The notes under the pieces are model-generated. The model saw only the letters and a program-made list of their open reading frames with translations, was not told the DNA's origin and made no database searches. From positions 1 through 6,838 of the forward strand of contig JAKART010000121.1 in assembly GCA_021819255.1 (NCBI GenBank): a stretch of DNA of 6,838 bases. Direction: 5' to 3'. Source of the DNA: Acidobacteriota bacterium (GTDB lineage: Bacteria > Acidobacteriota > Terriglobia > Terriglobales > Acidobacteriaceae). Shown piece after piece: positions 1 through 6,460 of this stretch. Within the stretch, counting starts at the first letter, position 1. Each line of letters opens with the position of its first letter. A program made the translations under genes and the position numbers.

Positions 1-44
1 TCAATGCGATGCACTTCCTTGTCGCTCATTCCCGTCCGCCCCAT
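1..44 (-). CDS. Transposase, N-terminal 14 codons only (partial, cut by window edge)
   Basis: Read on the minus strand from the ATG at 44, the frame gives MGRTGMSDKEVHRI and then leaves the window. From memory, SDKEVHRI-type beginnings are common in IS transposases whose next segment is a helix-turn-helix for recognising the element's ends; this is recognition, not a search result. The start at 44 is favoured because a very purine-rich stretch, GAGGAGGAGG, sits about 4 bases upstream. An internal ATG at 29 is the alternative start. The product would catalyse transposition of this element. Its leader can fold into a hairpin that includes the ribosome binding site, and its gene points away from the receptor gene. 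Whether the gene is intact cannot be judged here. Confidence 0.6.
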   Translation of the reverse strand, partial: MGRTGMSDKEVHRI

Positions 45-47
45 TCT

Positions 48-68
48 GCCTCCTCCTCTTTCGGAGGC
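48..68 (-). promoter_or_regulatory. Hairpin over the transposase ribosome binding site
   Basis: GCCTCC (48-53) and GGAGGC (63-68) form a perfect 6-bp inverted repeat with a 9-base loop. On the transposase mRNA, the 3' arm is the last part of the purine-rich ribosome binding site, ending 3 bases before the ATG at 44. Folding would therefore hide it. Sequestration of the transposase ribosome binding site is an established way for IS elements such as IS200 to limit transposition. The pairing is seen directly; its regulatory role is inferred. The pairing could also follow simply from a Shine-Dalgarno sequence facing a chance pyrimidine run. Confidence 0.4.
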
Positions 69-76
69 TAGTAAAT

Positions 77-122
77 GGGGACATTTCTATTGAGCGTGCC
101 AGGGGACACTTCTAATGAGCGT
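77..122. repeat. Two 21-bp direct repeats at the IS terminus (25-bp period)
   Basis: Copy 1 is at 77-97 and copy 2 at 102-122. Both begin GGGGACA and end TGAGCGT, and they agree at 19 of 21 positions, differing at motif positions 8 and 14. A 4-base spacer (gcca) gives a 25-bp period, close to two and a half helical turns. Repeated motifs at the end of an IS, just outside the transposase start, are normally transposase-binding sites. The outermost copy would mark the transposon end. Confidence 0.7.
90..116 (+). promoter_or_regulatory. Weak candidate outward promoter within the IS end
   Basis: TTGAGC (90-95; 4 of 6 to the sigma70 -35 consensus) and TCTAAT (111-116; 5 of 6 to the -10 consensus) are separated by 15 bases, which is shorter than the preferred 17. 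The -35-like hexamer comes from the first terminal repeat and the -10-like hexamer from the second. It points towards the receptor gene and would start transcription about 35-40 bases before that gene's ribosome binding site. No better promoter is visible between the IS end and the gene. The short spacer makes this speculative. Confidence 0.25.
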
Positions 123-160
123 CAACATTCCTTTTTCGGGTCAGGTCGGAGGAGTTGTTT

Positions 161-167
161 GAGGAGG
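161..167 (+). promoter_or_regulatory. Ribosome binding site that fixes the receptor start
   Basis: GAGGAGG lies 9 bases before the ATG at 177. This strong match, together with the signal peptide that begins there, selects 177 over the in-frame ATG at 75. The ATG at 75 is inside the IS end and has only an unremarkable GGAGG eight bases upstream, which belongs to the IS hairpin. Confidence 0.75.
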
Positions 168-176
168 CAAAACAGG

Positions 177-3100
177 ATGCGTACTTTTCACCATGAGACT
201 CCCGCGTGGAGGCACGTTGTGTCGGTTTGTCGTTGCGCGCTTTGGGCGGCGGTTTCATGCACCCTTTTCGCAACCTGTGGGCAGCTATTGGCGCAGACCG
301 GGGGAACCGGAGCGATCAGTGGAGCCATTACAGACCCCGCGGCGGCGTTGGTGGTGGGCGCCAGGATTACGGTGACGGACGTGGCGACAGGCTATACGCG
401 AACTACTCAAACCAATGACCATGGACAGTATCTTGCCTCGCTGCTTCCGCCGGGTCGATACACGCTCAATGTGACCAAAGCCGGCTTTTCGCCGGCCAAG
501 TCGGCCAATGTACAGGTCATCCTGGCGGAAACCACGGTGGTGAATATAAGACTGCTGACCGGCAAGGTCACGGAGACGATCACCGTGGGAGCGTCGGATG
601 TGCAGTTGGAGACCGAATCGAGCCAACAGGGCCGAGTGACAGACTCCGAGATGGTTGAAAACCTGCCGTTGGTGACGCGCAATTACACCCAGATCATCGG
701 ATTGAACCCGGGTGTCGCTCAAGCCCTCAACAACGCTGGAGACCTGGGAAGAGGCGGAGGCGCGCAGGGAACCCTTCCCGGTGGCGGAAGCGTAATGAGC
801 CAGGGAGCCACCTCGGCGGATAATAACTTCGAAATGAATGGGCTGCCGGTCAACGATGCCGAGAATTCGGGGATTTATTCAGCAGGAATTCCGGTTCCCA
901 ATCCCGATACCATCGAGGAGTTCAGAGTACAGACAGGCCAATATGACGCCACATCGGGGCGTGACGCGGGGGCCGACGTCGATGTGATTACCAAGGGTGG
1001 CACAAATGAGTACCACGCAACGGTGTTCGAGTTTTTCCGAAACGAAGACCTGAATGCCAACGATTGGTTTGCCAAGAGACAAGGACAGGCACGGCCCGAA
1101 CTGCGGCAGAATCAGTATGGCTTCACGGCGGGTGGCCCCCTCATCAAGGACAAGGTTTTGCTCTTCGGTTCCTTCCAGGGAACGCAACAGATCAACGCTC
1201 TAGACCCGTCCACCAATCACGAGGACGAGCTTCCTCCGCTTACGAACGACCGCTCGTATGCCGCCTTGTTGAATGTGTTCAATGGCGACTATGGCTACCT
1301 AGGGGACTTCCCAGGCGACATTGTGGGTCCTGGGTCAAACAATGGCACAAATATCAGCCCCCAGGCTTATGCGTTGCTCAACGCGAAGCTCCCGAACGGG
1401 CAATACGTGGTTCCTACGTCACAGAGTGTCGACACATCAAAGCCGCTTGAGGTCCAAGGCTCTTCCTTTTTGAGCCAGCCGGGAACCTTCAATGAAAACC
1501 AATGGATGGTGAATGGAGATTATCTACGTTCTGAGCGCAATAAGATCTCCGTGCGCTACTTCGGCGCGCTGAGCACCGAGGAGCAGACGATGTTATACAG
1601 CACCTACGGATTTCCACTGTACATGCCAGAGCGTTTCGACGTGGCCTCAATATCAGACACTTATACCCTGAGCTCGAACCTGGTGAACCAATTCGCGATC
1701 GGCATGCACCGGACGTTTTCCAACATGTACTATAAGGATGCATTTACCTTCTCCAGCCTAGGCATGCAGCCGGCCGCATCTTATCAGGACGGGCTTCCTA
1801 ACATCTGGATTCTCGACACGGGATTTGAAACGGGCACAACCTCGGCGGTCTCCTTTCTGGAGGACGAGTACAACGTCGCCGACAGTTTGTCCTGGGTAAA
1901 AGGGAGGCACCAGCTAACCTTCGGAGGCGGTTACACCTTTGGCCGGGATGACATGCAGAAGTTCTTCTTTCAGGGCTATGTGATTCCACTGACCTGGGCG
2001 GATTTTCTGCTTGGCAATGCTAACGTCGACGGAACTGGATACAGCAACATCTACGAATCGTTCGAGGGCGTCGGGAATCTGTCGCGGGATTGGCGGTACA
2101 AGGATGGCGACGGCTTTATCCAAGACAATTACGTGGTATCAAATCGCCTGACGCTGAATCTTGGTTTACGCTACGAGCACATTGGCGATCTTGGGGTTGC
2201 CGATGGAATGGCCGGCAACATCATCCTTGCCGATTTGGACAAGGCCCCACCCGCATCGGGAAGCGATGCCGGCCTGCTGGTGGCATCCAATTACAACGGC
2301 CCGACTCCCCTTCCCGCCGGCGTAATCCGAGGCAGCAATACGTTCGGAATTAACGGTGTCGGCCAGAACGTATGGAATCCGCGCATTGGATTTTCCTGGA
2401 TGCTGCCTGGTTCAGACCGATTTGTTCTTCGTGGAGGCGCGGGCGCCTATCATACCTTCATTCAGGGCCAGGTGATGCTGCAACTGGCTGCTTCACAGCC
2501 GTTCAGCCAGTGGAGCGTCACGGCGGGGACGTATAACGTACATGCGTCCGACGCCAATCCATTTCCGGCCACTCCCAACTACCCTGTATTTGAACCTTAC
2601 TCTCCAACAACCTCGTATACTTCCGATGCGCTGGACCCAAACTTTCGCCCGCCAACAACCTATCACTTCAGCCTGGGCTTGCAGTCCAAGCTCCCGGGAG
2701 GCGCCATCTTCGATCTGGGGTATGCCGGAGCACGCGATCTGCACCAGATCATGAGCGGATCGATCAACCAGGCGTCTCTGGCGTCTCCGCAGAATCCGAT
2801 TTATTATGATGGCGGTACTACCCCAATTACCACAAATACGGCAGCGAACGCCTACGAGCGCGCACCGTATGTAGGGTATACAACGAACTCGATGTATTTA
2901 TTGCGGACCGGAGCCGAAGCCTGGTACAACGCTTTGGAAGCATCGCTGTCCGAGCAATACAAGAATCGACTGGAGTTTCAGGCGTCCTACACATGGGCGC
3001 GGCTGTTGACCGACGTACCGGGAGACACCTATGGAACGCAGAGCGGCCAACCGACAGGCAATCAACTCGATCTGCACGCCGGATATGGACCGGACCCGTT

Positions 3101-3680
3101 TGTCCGGCCCCAGCGGTTTGTCTTGTCCGCGGTCTACAACCTTCCCGGACCGCCGCGATCCCATCGATTGCTGGCGGACACACTGGGAGGGTGGAATCTT
3201 GCCACCGTCACAGTGATCCAGGACGGCCAGCAACTGGCCATTGATTACACGAACGAGAACAGCGCCTATGGCGAGACCAACGATCGGGCCAGCTTTGCGG
3301 CAGGTTGCACCGCAAAGAACCTCCCGACTTCGGGATCCGTAGGCAGCCGCATCAACAACTACGTCAATCGCAGTTGCCTCACAACGCCGGCGTTGCTCGG
3401 CCCAGGTGAGGGCGCAGGGTTTGGTGACACTCCCAACGGGGTGTTACGCGGGCCCGACCAGACCGATGTCGATCTCTCGCTGAGTAAGACGGTGCCGATT
3501 CATTGGCCGAATGAAGGCGCAACAGTCCTGTTCCGCGCGGACTTCTTCAATGCTCTCAACCACCCCAACTTCGCCGATCCAGACCTGGAGTACACACCGA
3601 CAGCCTCTGCCTTTGGCACGATCACTGCGATGAGCACCAATCCCAGAGTGATTCAACTTTCTTTGAAGCTTGGGTTCTAA
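177..3680 (+). CDS. Oar-like TonB-dependent receptor with N-terminal carboxypeptidase-regulatory-like domain
   Basis: An outer-membrane beta-barrel protein of 1167 residues, likely a TonB-dependent importer or an Oar-type surface protein; the substrate is unknown. In order: a signal peptide at residues 1 to about 39/40 (hydrophobic ALWAAVSCTLFATCGQLLA, then QTGG); a carboxypeptidase-regulatory-like Ig-fold domain at about 44-128 (GAISGAITDPAAA, then GARITVTD, DHGQYLASLLPPGRYTLNV); a plug domain at about 140-280 (ENLPLVTRNY, NNFEMNGLPVND, IEEFRVQTGQYDA, ITKGGTNEYH); and a long barrel to the end. The closing strands carry RADFFNALNHPNF (1120-1132), and the protein ends LSLKLGF with the terminal Phe expected of BAM-assembled barrels. 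Cys1044 and Cys1067 could form an extracellular disulfide. The length is typical of acidobacterial Oar-like receptors and the frame is uninterrupted. It stands alone: an IS end lies directly upstream and a terminator directly downstream. The ATG at 75 would add 34 residues encoded by the IS end and is rejected. Family assignment is firm; transport function is inferred. Confidence 0.93.
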   Translation: MRTFHHETPAWRHVVSVCRCALWAAVSCTLFATCGQLLAQTGGTGAISGAITDPAAALVVGARITVTDVATGYTRTTQTNDHGQYLASLLPPGRYTLNVTKAGFSPAKSANVQVILAETTVVNIRLLTGKVTETITVGASDVQLETESSQQGRVTDSEMVENLPLVTRNYTQIIGLNPGVAQALNNAGDLGRGGGAQGTLPGGGSVMSQGATSADNNFEMNGLPVNDAENSGIYSAGIPVPNPDTIEEFRVQTGQYDATSGRDAGADVDVITKGGTNEYHATVFEFFRNEDLNANDWFAKRQGQARPELRQNQYGFTAGGPLIKDKVLLFGSFQGTQQINALDPSTNHEDELPPLTNDRSYAALLNVFNGDYGYLGDFPGDIVGPGSNNGTNISPQAYALLNAKLPNGQYVVPTSQSVDTSKPLEVQGSSFLSQPGTFNENQWMVNGDYLRSERNKISVRYFGALSTEEQTMLYSTYGFPLYMPERFDVASISDTYTLSSNLVNQFAIGMHRTFSNMYYKDAFTFSSLGMQPAASYQDGLPNIWILDTGFETGTTSAVSFLEDEYNVADSLSWVKGRHQLTFGGGYTFGRDDMQKFFFQGYVIPLTWADFLLGNANVDGTGYSNIYESFEGVGNLSRDWRYKDGDGFIQDNYVVSNRLTLNLGLRYEHIGDLGVADGMAGNIILADLDKAPPASGSDAGLLVASNYNGPTPLPAGVIRGSNTFGINGVGQNVWNPRIGFSWMLPGSDRFVLRGGAGAYHTFIQGQVMLQLAASQPFSQWSVTAGTYNVHASDANPFPATPNYPVFEPYSPTTSYTSDALDPNFRPPTTYHFSLGLQSKLPGGAIFDLGYAGARDLHQIMSGSINQASLASPQNPIYYDGGTTPITTNTAANAYERAPYVGYTTNSMYLLRTGAEAWYNALEASLSEQYKNRLEFQASYTWARLLTDVPGDTYGTQSGQPTGNQLDLHAGYGPDPFVRPQRFVLSAVYNLPGPPRSHRLLADTLGGWNLATVTVIQDGQQLAIDYTNENSAYGETNDRASFAAGCTAKNLPTSGSVGSRINNYVNRSCLTTPALLGPGEGAGFGDTPNGVLRGPDQTDVDLSLSKTVPIHWPNEGATVLFRADFFNALNHPNFADPDLEYTPTASAFGTITAMSTNPRVIQLSLKLGF

Positions 3681-3694
3681 TGCGCAATCAAGGG

Positions 3695-3722
3695 CCTTCC
3701 GGCGATGCCGGGAGGTCTTTTT
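3695..3722 (+). terminator. Intrinsic terminator of the receptor gene
   Basis: A 9-bp stem, CCTTCCGGC (3695-3703) with GCCGGGAGG (3707-3715), closes a GAT loop. All positions pair, with one G-U, and TCTTTTT follows at 3716-3722. It starts 14 bases after the receptor stop codon, the expected place for a Rho-independent terminator, and protects the convergent regulator gene from read-through. Confidence 0.88.
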
Positions 3723-3741
3723 GTTGGTGCAAACGGAGATT

Positions 3742-3779
3742 GCCGGCGCCAAGCGGGAGCGCGATCCCGCGATGCCGGC
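3742..3779. repeat. Nested inverted repeat between convergent genes
   Basis: The outer arms are GCCGGC (3742-3747) and GCCGGC (3774-3779), itself a palindrome. The inner arms are GCGGGA (3753-3758) and TCCCGC (3765-3770), with a 6-base loop. Together they could fold into one long hairpin with a small internal bulge. It lies about 100 bases past the regulator's stop codon but has no T-tract on either strand, so it is not a canonical terminator. It may help to end regulator transcription or may be chance in GC-rich DNA. The rest of 3723-3878 shows nothing recognisable. Confidence 0.35.
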
Positions 3780-3878
3780 CGGCGGGGTTCCAGGGAGTTG
3801 GACGAGCCAGACGCGGAAGGTCCGCCAATTTCGGTGGTTTGAGAGCGGCGATCGGCCGTACGGAAGCGGACAGGCCGG

Positions 3879-4901
3879 CTAGCGGAAGTGGGCCGGTGTG
3901 CTGCCCGTCCACCTGCGGAACGCGTGCCGGAAGTTTGCCGCTTCGCTGAAGCCAACGAGCTCCGAGATATCTTCCATCGTGAGCTTCGTCGAGCGGAGAT
4001 ATTCCTTTGCCAGGTTGCAGCGGACATCGTCAAGGATCTGGGTAAAGGATGTGGATTCCAGCAGAAGCTTCCTGTGCAATGTCCGCACCGTCATCGCAAG
4101 TTCCTTGGCGACCATCTCCATGGTTGGTGAGTGTCCTGGCGTCGAAGCGATGATCTGATAGACCTCACCAGCAACGCCCGTGGATGTTTTCACCTCACCG
4201 AGAATGCGATCGCAGGTATCGCGCATCAGCGCCGAGGAGAGGCGGTGCGCCATGTGCGGCTTCTCAAAGAGAAGCGGCTTCGGATAGGTGAGTTCGCAGA
4301 CCGGCTGATCGAAGCTCAGGTCGCAGCCAATATAGCGTTTATAGCAGTGCAGATAGGACGGGGCGGGATAGGGAAGCGCGGCGCGAAGCGGACGGCATCT
4401 CTCAGGTTCCACGACCGTCTTCAAATGCGTTGTCAACTGCGTCAGTTGCTGCTCTAGGATGAAACGCACCAGAGAGTTCTGATGAGTAACCACGGGATTC
4501 ATCGCCAGAATCCAGGAGACGGAGTCCTTATCTGTGCGCCAGGACATCGAAAGCAGCGGTGTCGCCAAGCGATGATACTTTACGGCTACCTGAAAATACT
4601 CGCGAATGGTGGGACTGCATACGAGCGCAAACCCGTACATGCCATAAGCGGAGAGCGGAATGCGGCTGCCGACGCGGAACGGGGTCTCCGGATCCTTGGA
4701 CAGGTGCAAGGCGTTTTGGCAGACGGCGATGTACTGGCGGACGGACGTGAGAGTTTCGGGTCGGGCAAGGCTCTCCGCCGAGAGACCTGTGCCTGACAGG
4801 ATCGCCTCATCTGCAATTCCCTGCTCACGAAGAACGTCGACCAGAGCCGTTAGCTTATAAGGCGCATAACGCCTTTCGTTCCAAAGAGGGAGCTGAAACA
4901 T
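3879..4901 (-). CDS. AraC-family transcriptional regulator (arabinose-binding-like N-terminal domain type)
   Basis: A 340-residue cytoplasmic DNA-binding protein. Residues from about 20 to 205 match the pattern of the arabinose-binding-like effector domain found in regulators such as OruR and VirS: ALVDVLREQGI near the start, SLVRFILEQQL in the middle, and a YIGCDLSFDQPVCELTYP segment with the family's conserved F-x-x-P-x-x-x-L spacing. Residues 258-340 are a complete AraC DNA-binding domain with two helix-turn-helices. The first is MEMVAKELAMTVRTLHRKL, then SFTQILDDVRCNLAKEYL; the second contains MEDISELVGFSEAANFRHAF and ends RRWTGSTPAHFR, the usual family ending. The start at 4901 is the only reasonable one because no other start codon precedes the conserved N-terminal helix, but no Shine-Dalgarno sequence is visible before it. 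The gene is divergent from the thiolase gene across 226 bp, so it probably controls the thiolase/CoA-transferase unit and perhaps itself. The effector is unknown; a short-chain ketoacid or its CoA ester is a guess from context. Confidence 0.93.
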   Translation of the reverse strand: MFQLPLWNERRYAPYKLTALVDVLREQGIADEAILSGTGLSAESLARPETLTSVRQYIAVCQNALHLSKDPETPFRVGSRIPLSAYGMYGFALVCSPTIREYFQVAVKYHRLATPLLSMSWRTDKDSVSWILAMNPVVTHQNSLVRFILEQQLTQLTTHLKTVVEPERCRPLRAALPYPAPSYLHCYKRYIGCDLSFDQPVCELTYPKPLLFEKPHMAHRLSSALMRDTCDRILGEVKTSTGVAGEVYQIIASTPGHSPTMEMVAKELAMTVRTLHRKLLLESTSFTQILDDVRCNLAKEYLRSTKLTMEDISELVGFSEAANFRHAFRRWTGSTPAHFR

Positions 4902-4915
4902 AATAAGAAGGATCG

Positions 4916-4947
4916 TTCGATTCAGACCTGCTTGTGTCCGAATTGAA
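4916..4947. promoter_or_regulatory. Imperfect inverted repeat A in the divergent control region
   Basis: TTCGATTC (4916-4923) faces GAATTGAA (4940-4947), matching at 7 of 8 positions with a 16-base centre. It lies 15 to 46 bases before the regulator start codon, over the regulator's predicted leader. It is a candidate operator, but AT-rich 8-mers can arise by chance. Confidence 0.3.
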
Positions 4948-4976
4948 CCTACGGCTTTTAATTATGCACAAGTAGG
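4927..4976. promoter_or_regulatory. Imperfect inverted repeat B, candidate operator
   Basis: CCTGCTTGTG (4927-4936) faces CACAAGTAGG (4967-4976), matching at 9 of 10 positions with a 30-base centre, so the arm centres are 40 bp apart, close to four helical turns. One arm sits inside the predicted regulator promoter. AraC-type proteins usually bind paired half-sites, often as direct repeats, so the inverted layout would imply looping or two monomers facing each other. A TTTAAT at 4957-4962 between the arms could serve as a -10 for the thiolase, but only a poor -35 (TTGTGT, 4932-4937, 19-base spacing) precedes it. Confidence 0.4.
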
Positions 4977-4989
4977 ATTCGGTTGGGAA
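4961..4989 (-). promoter_or_regulatory. Candidate sigma70-type promoter of the AraC-family gene
   Basis: On the minus strand, TTCCCA (4984-4989; 4 of 6 to the -35 consensus) and CATAAT (4961-4966; 5 of 6 to the -10 consensus) are separated by 17 bases. Transcription would start near 4954, leaving a leader of about 53 bases. One arm of an inverted repeat (4967-4976) falls in the spacer, so a protein bound there would affect this promoter. The -35 match is modest. Confidence 0.35.
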
Positions 4990-5127
4990 GAATTTTCTAC
5001 GCCCTCGATCTTGCAACAGGGATAACTGCGGCGCGACGCAGGAGCGACCCACGCAGATCTGAATTCCTCAAGAGGATGAGGCGAAGCGGGGCGCTGCCAT
5101 GACACCGCAAGCAAGAACGGAGTCCAG

Positions 5128-6300
5128 ATGCAAGAGATCGTAATTTCGGCCGCGAGGCGCACGCCCATTGGCGGTTTCCAGGGAGCATTGAAGGGGATCC
5201 CCGCAGTGGATCTGGGAGTAGTTGTCACCCAGGCCGTTTTGCCGGGGCTGCCGGTGGAAGACATAGCCGATGTCATTGTGGGGAACGTGTTGCAAGCGGG
5301 AAACGGGATGAATACCGCGCGTCAGATTGCATTGAAGTCAGGCTTGCCGAATCAGGTAACCGCACAGACGGTCAACCGCGTGTGCGGAAGCGGTCTTCAG
5401 GCCGTCATCAGTGCGGTGCAGGGGCTGCAGTGCGGGGACGGGCAACTCTATCTTGCCGGCGGCGCTGAGAACATGTCGTGCGCGCCCTATCTTCTGCTCC
5501 AGGCTCGTGCCGGCTACCGCTATGGATCGGGTGAGCTCGTCGACAGCATCCTCAGCGAAGGCCTGACTGACCCGTGTCTCCACTACGCGATGGGGTTGAC
5601 GGCAGAGAATGTCGCCGAGCAGTTCAACATCAGCCGCCAAGAGCAGGATGCCTATGCGCTCGAGAGCCAGAAGCGGGCATCCGACGCCGTAAAGGGCGGC
5701 TTTTTCGATGCGGAGATCGTTCCGGTTCCCGTGAAGACCAAGACAGGCGCCGCGCTGTTCGGCGCCGATGAACACCCCCGGCCTGATTCGAGCTTTGAGG
5801 CTTTGGCAAAACTGAAGCCCGTCTTCAAACCGTCCGGAACCGTGACTGCTGGAAACGCCAGCGGGTTGAATGACGGCGCCGCGATGCTGGCCGTCACAAC
5901 CGGCCCCTACGCAAGAACCCATGGGTTGCCGGTTCTGGGGCGTGTGGTTTCCTATGCGGTAGCCGGGGTTGCTCCCGATGTGATGGGGCTGGGTCCGGCG
6001 GCCGCGGTGCCTGTGGCGCTGCGCAAGGCGGGTCTCAGTGAGGATCAGATCGATCTTTTTGAACTGAACGAGGCCTTTGCCGCACAGGCGATCGCGGTGA
6101 TCCGAGCACTCAATCTGGATCCAGCGAAGGTGAATGTGAGCGGGGGCGCCATCGCGCTGGGCCATCCGATTGGCGCTTCGGGAGCACGGGTTCTGGTAAC
6201 TCTGATCCATGCGCTTCATCGTCTTCGCAAGCGACACGGTGTGGCCAGCCTGTGCATCGGCGGCGGCATGGGAGTTGCGATCGTCGTCACCATCGCTTGA
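5128..6300 (+). CDS. Acetyl-CoA acetyltransferase (biosynthetic-type thiolase)
   Basis: This cytoplasmic enzyme reversibly joins two acetyl-CoA to acetoacetyl-CoA plus CoA. At 390 residues it has the normal family length and all catalytic parts. The nucleophile is Cys86 in [10 protein letters not shown], the NEAF motif is at 314-317, His346 lies in GHPIGASG, and the proton-donor Cys376 lies in LCIGGGMG. Met155 and Met286 sit where the Zoogloea PhaA-type enzyme has the methionines lining its small acyl pocket, which favours a C4 substrate over long-chain beta-oxidation. The segment is [11 protein letters not shown], with Ala154 where many relatives, including the Zoogloea enzyme, have His; this is a small oddity near the acyl pocket. 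The start is ATG 5128 with GGAG five bases upstream. It is followed on the same strand by a CoA-transferase subunit, which points to acetoacetate or ketone-body use, or C4 synthesis. The divergent AraC-family protein is its likely regulator. The symbols atoB, phaA or thlA could apply; none is chosen because the physiological direction is unknown. Confidence 0.95.
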   Translation: MQEIVISAARRTPIGGFQGALKGIPAVDLGVVVTQAVLPGLPVEDIADVIVGNVLQAGNGMNTARQIALKSGLPNQVTAQTVNRVCGSGLQAVISAVQGLQCGDGQLYLAGGAENMSCAPYLLLQARAGYRYGSGELVDSILSEGLTDPCLHYAMGLTAENVAEQFNISRQEQDAYALESQKRASDAVKGGFFDAEIVPVPVKTKTGAALFGADEHPRPDSSFEALAKLKPVFKPSGTVTAGNASGLNDGAAMLAVTTGPYARTHGLPVLGRVVSYAVAGVAPDVMGLGPAAAVPVALRKAGLSEDQIDLFELNEAFAAQAIAVIRALNLDPAKVNVSGGAIALGHPIGASGARVLVTLIHALHRLRKRHGVASLCIGGGMGVAIVVTIA

Positions 6301-6460
6301 GTGCCGGCTTGACGTTTCTGCGATGCAAGGGCTTGGATGGCACAACGGTTCCATTGCGACAGCGGATTGTCCGATCAGAACACGGCGGGGCTCTCTTGCA
6401 CTGACTAATCTACTTTCGGATTGCATTGATGCGATGCACGGCTTGGAAGATGGGAGGCAA
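6301..6460 (+). other. Gap between thiolase and CoA-transferase genes, no gene seen
   Basis: These 160 bases hold no convincing small gene, intrinsic terminator or promoter. The only hairpin at the thiolase end pairs GTGCC (6301-6305) with a distant GGCAC, with no T-tract. TTGCAC at 6396-6401 lacks a partner -10. Co-transcription of the two genes is therefore the simplest reading, although the gap is long for an operon. The last bases carry the GGGAGG ribosome binding site of the next gene (6452-6457). Confidence 0.5.

Larger units (their letters stand above)
1..127 (-). mobile_element. Terminal part of an insertion sequence, body extending left out of the window
   Basis: The segment contains the start of a transposase gene reading leftwards and, outside it, an end region with two near-identical 21-bp motifs. 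This is the architecture of IS ends that carry repeated transposase-binding sites. The outer limit is set at about 127 because the second motif ends at 122 and the minus strand then begins TGTTGACGC, a plausible IS terminus; the exact base is a guess. The N-terminal peptide resembles transposases with a helix-turn-helix followed by an integrase core, as annotated in ISNCY/IS481/IS21-like groups, but too little is present to fix the family. The other end and any target duplication lie outside the window. The element is inserted in the leader of the receptor gene. Confidence 0.65.

Noticed and set aside
278..296. Possible lipoprotein signal in the receptor, with Cys34 near the end of the hydrophobic segment
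   Set aside because: The residues before the Cys (LFAT) do not fit the usual lipobox, and the barrel architecture with a cleavage-like LLAQ-TGG fits an ordinary signal peptide better.
4131..4457. Plus-strand open frames of about 80-108 codons opposite the AraC-family gene
   Set aside because: They overlap a complete, well-recognised regulator on the other strand, have no family resemblance and no clear ribosome binding sites.
5099..5143. A 14-codon upstream frame (ATG at 5099) overlapping the thiolase start in another frame
   Set aside because: It has no good ribosome binding site, the peptide [14 protein letters not shown] resembles no known leader peptide, and short chance frames are common. 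It could only matter if conserved in relatives.
6426..6439. Similarity of 12 of 14 bases between TTGATGCGATGCAC here and TCAATGCGATGCAC at window positions 1-14
   Set aside because: The left copy is transposase coding sequence and the right one lies at the 5' edge of the CoA-transferase gene. The match stops immediately on both sides and no IS-end motif is nearby, so it is most likely chance.
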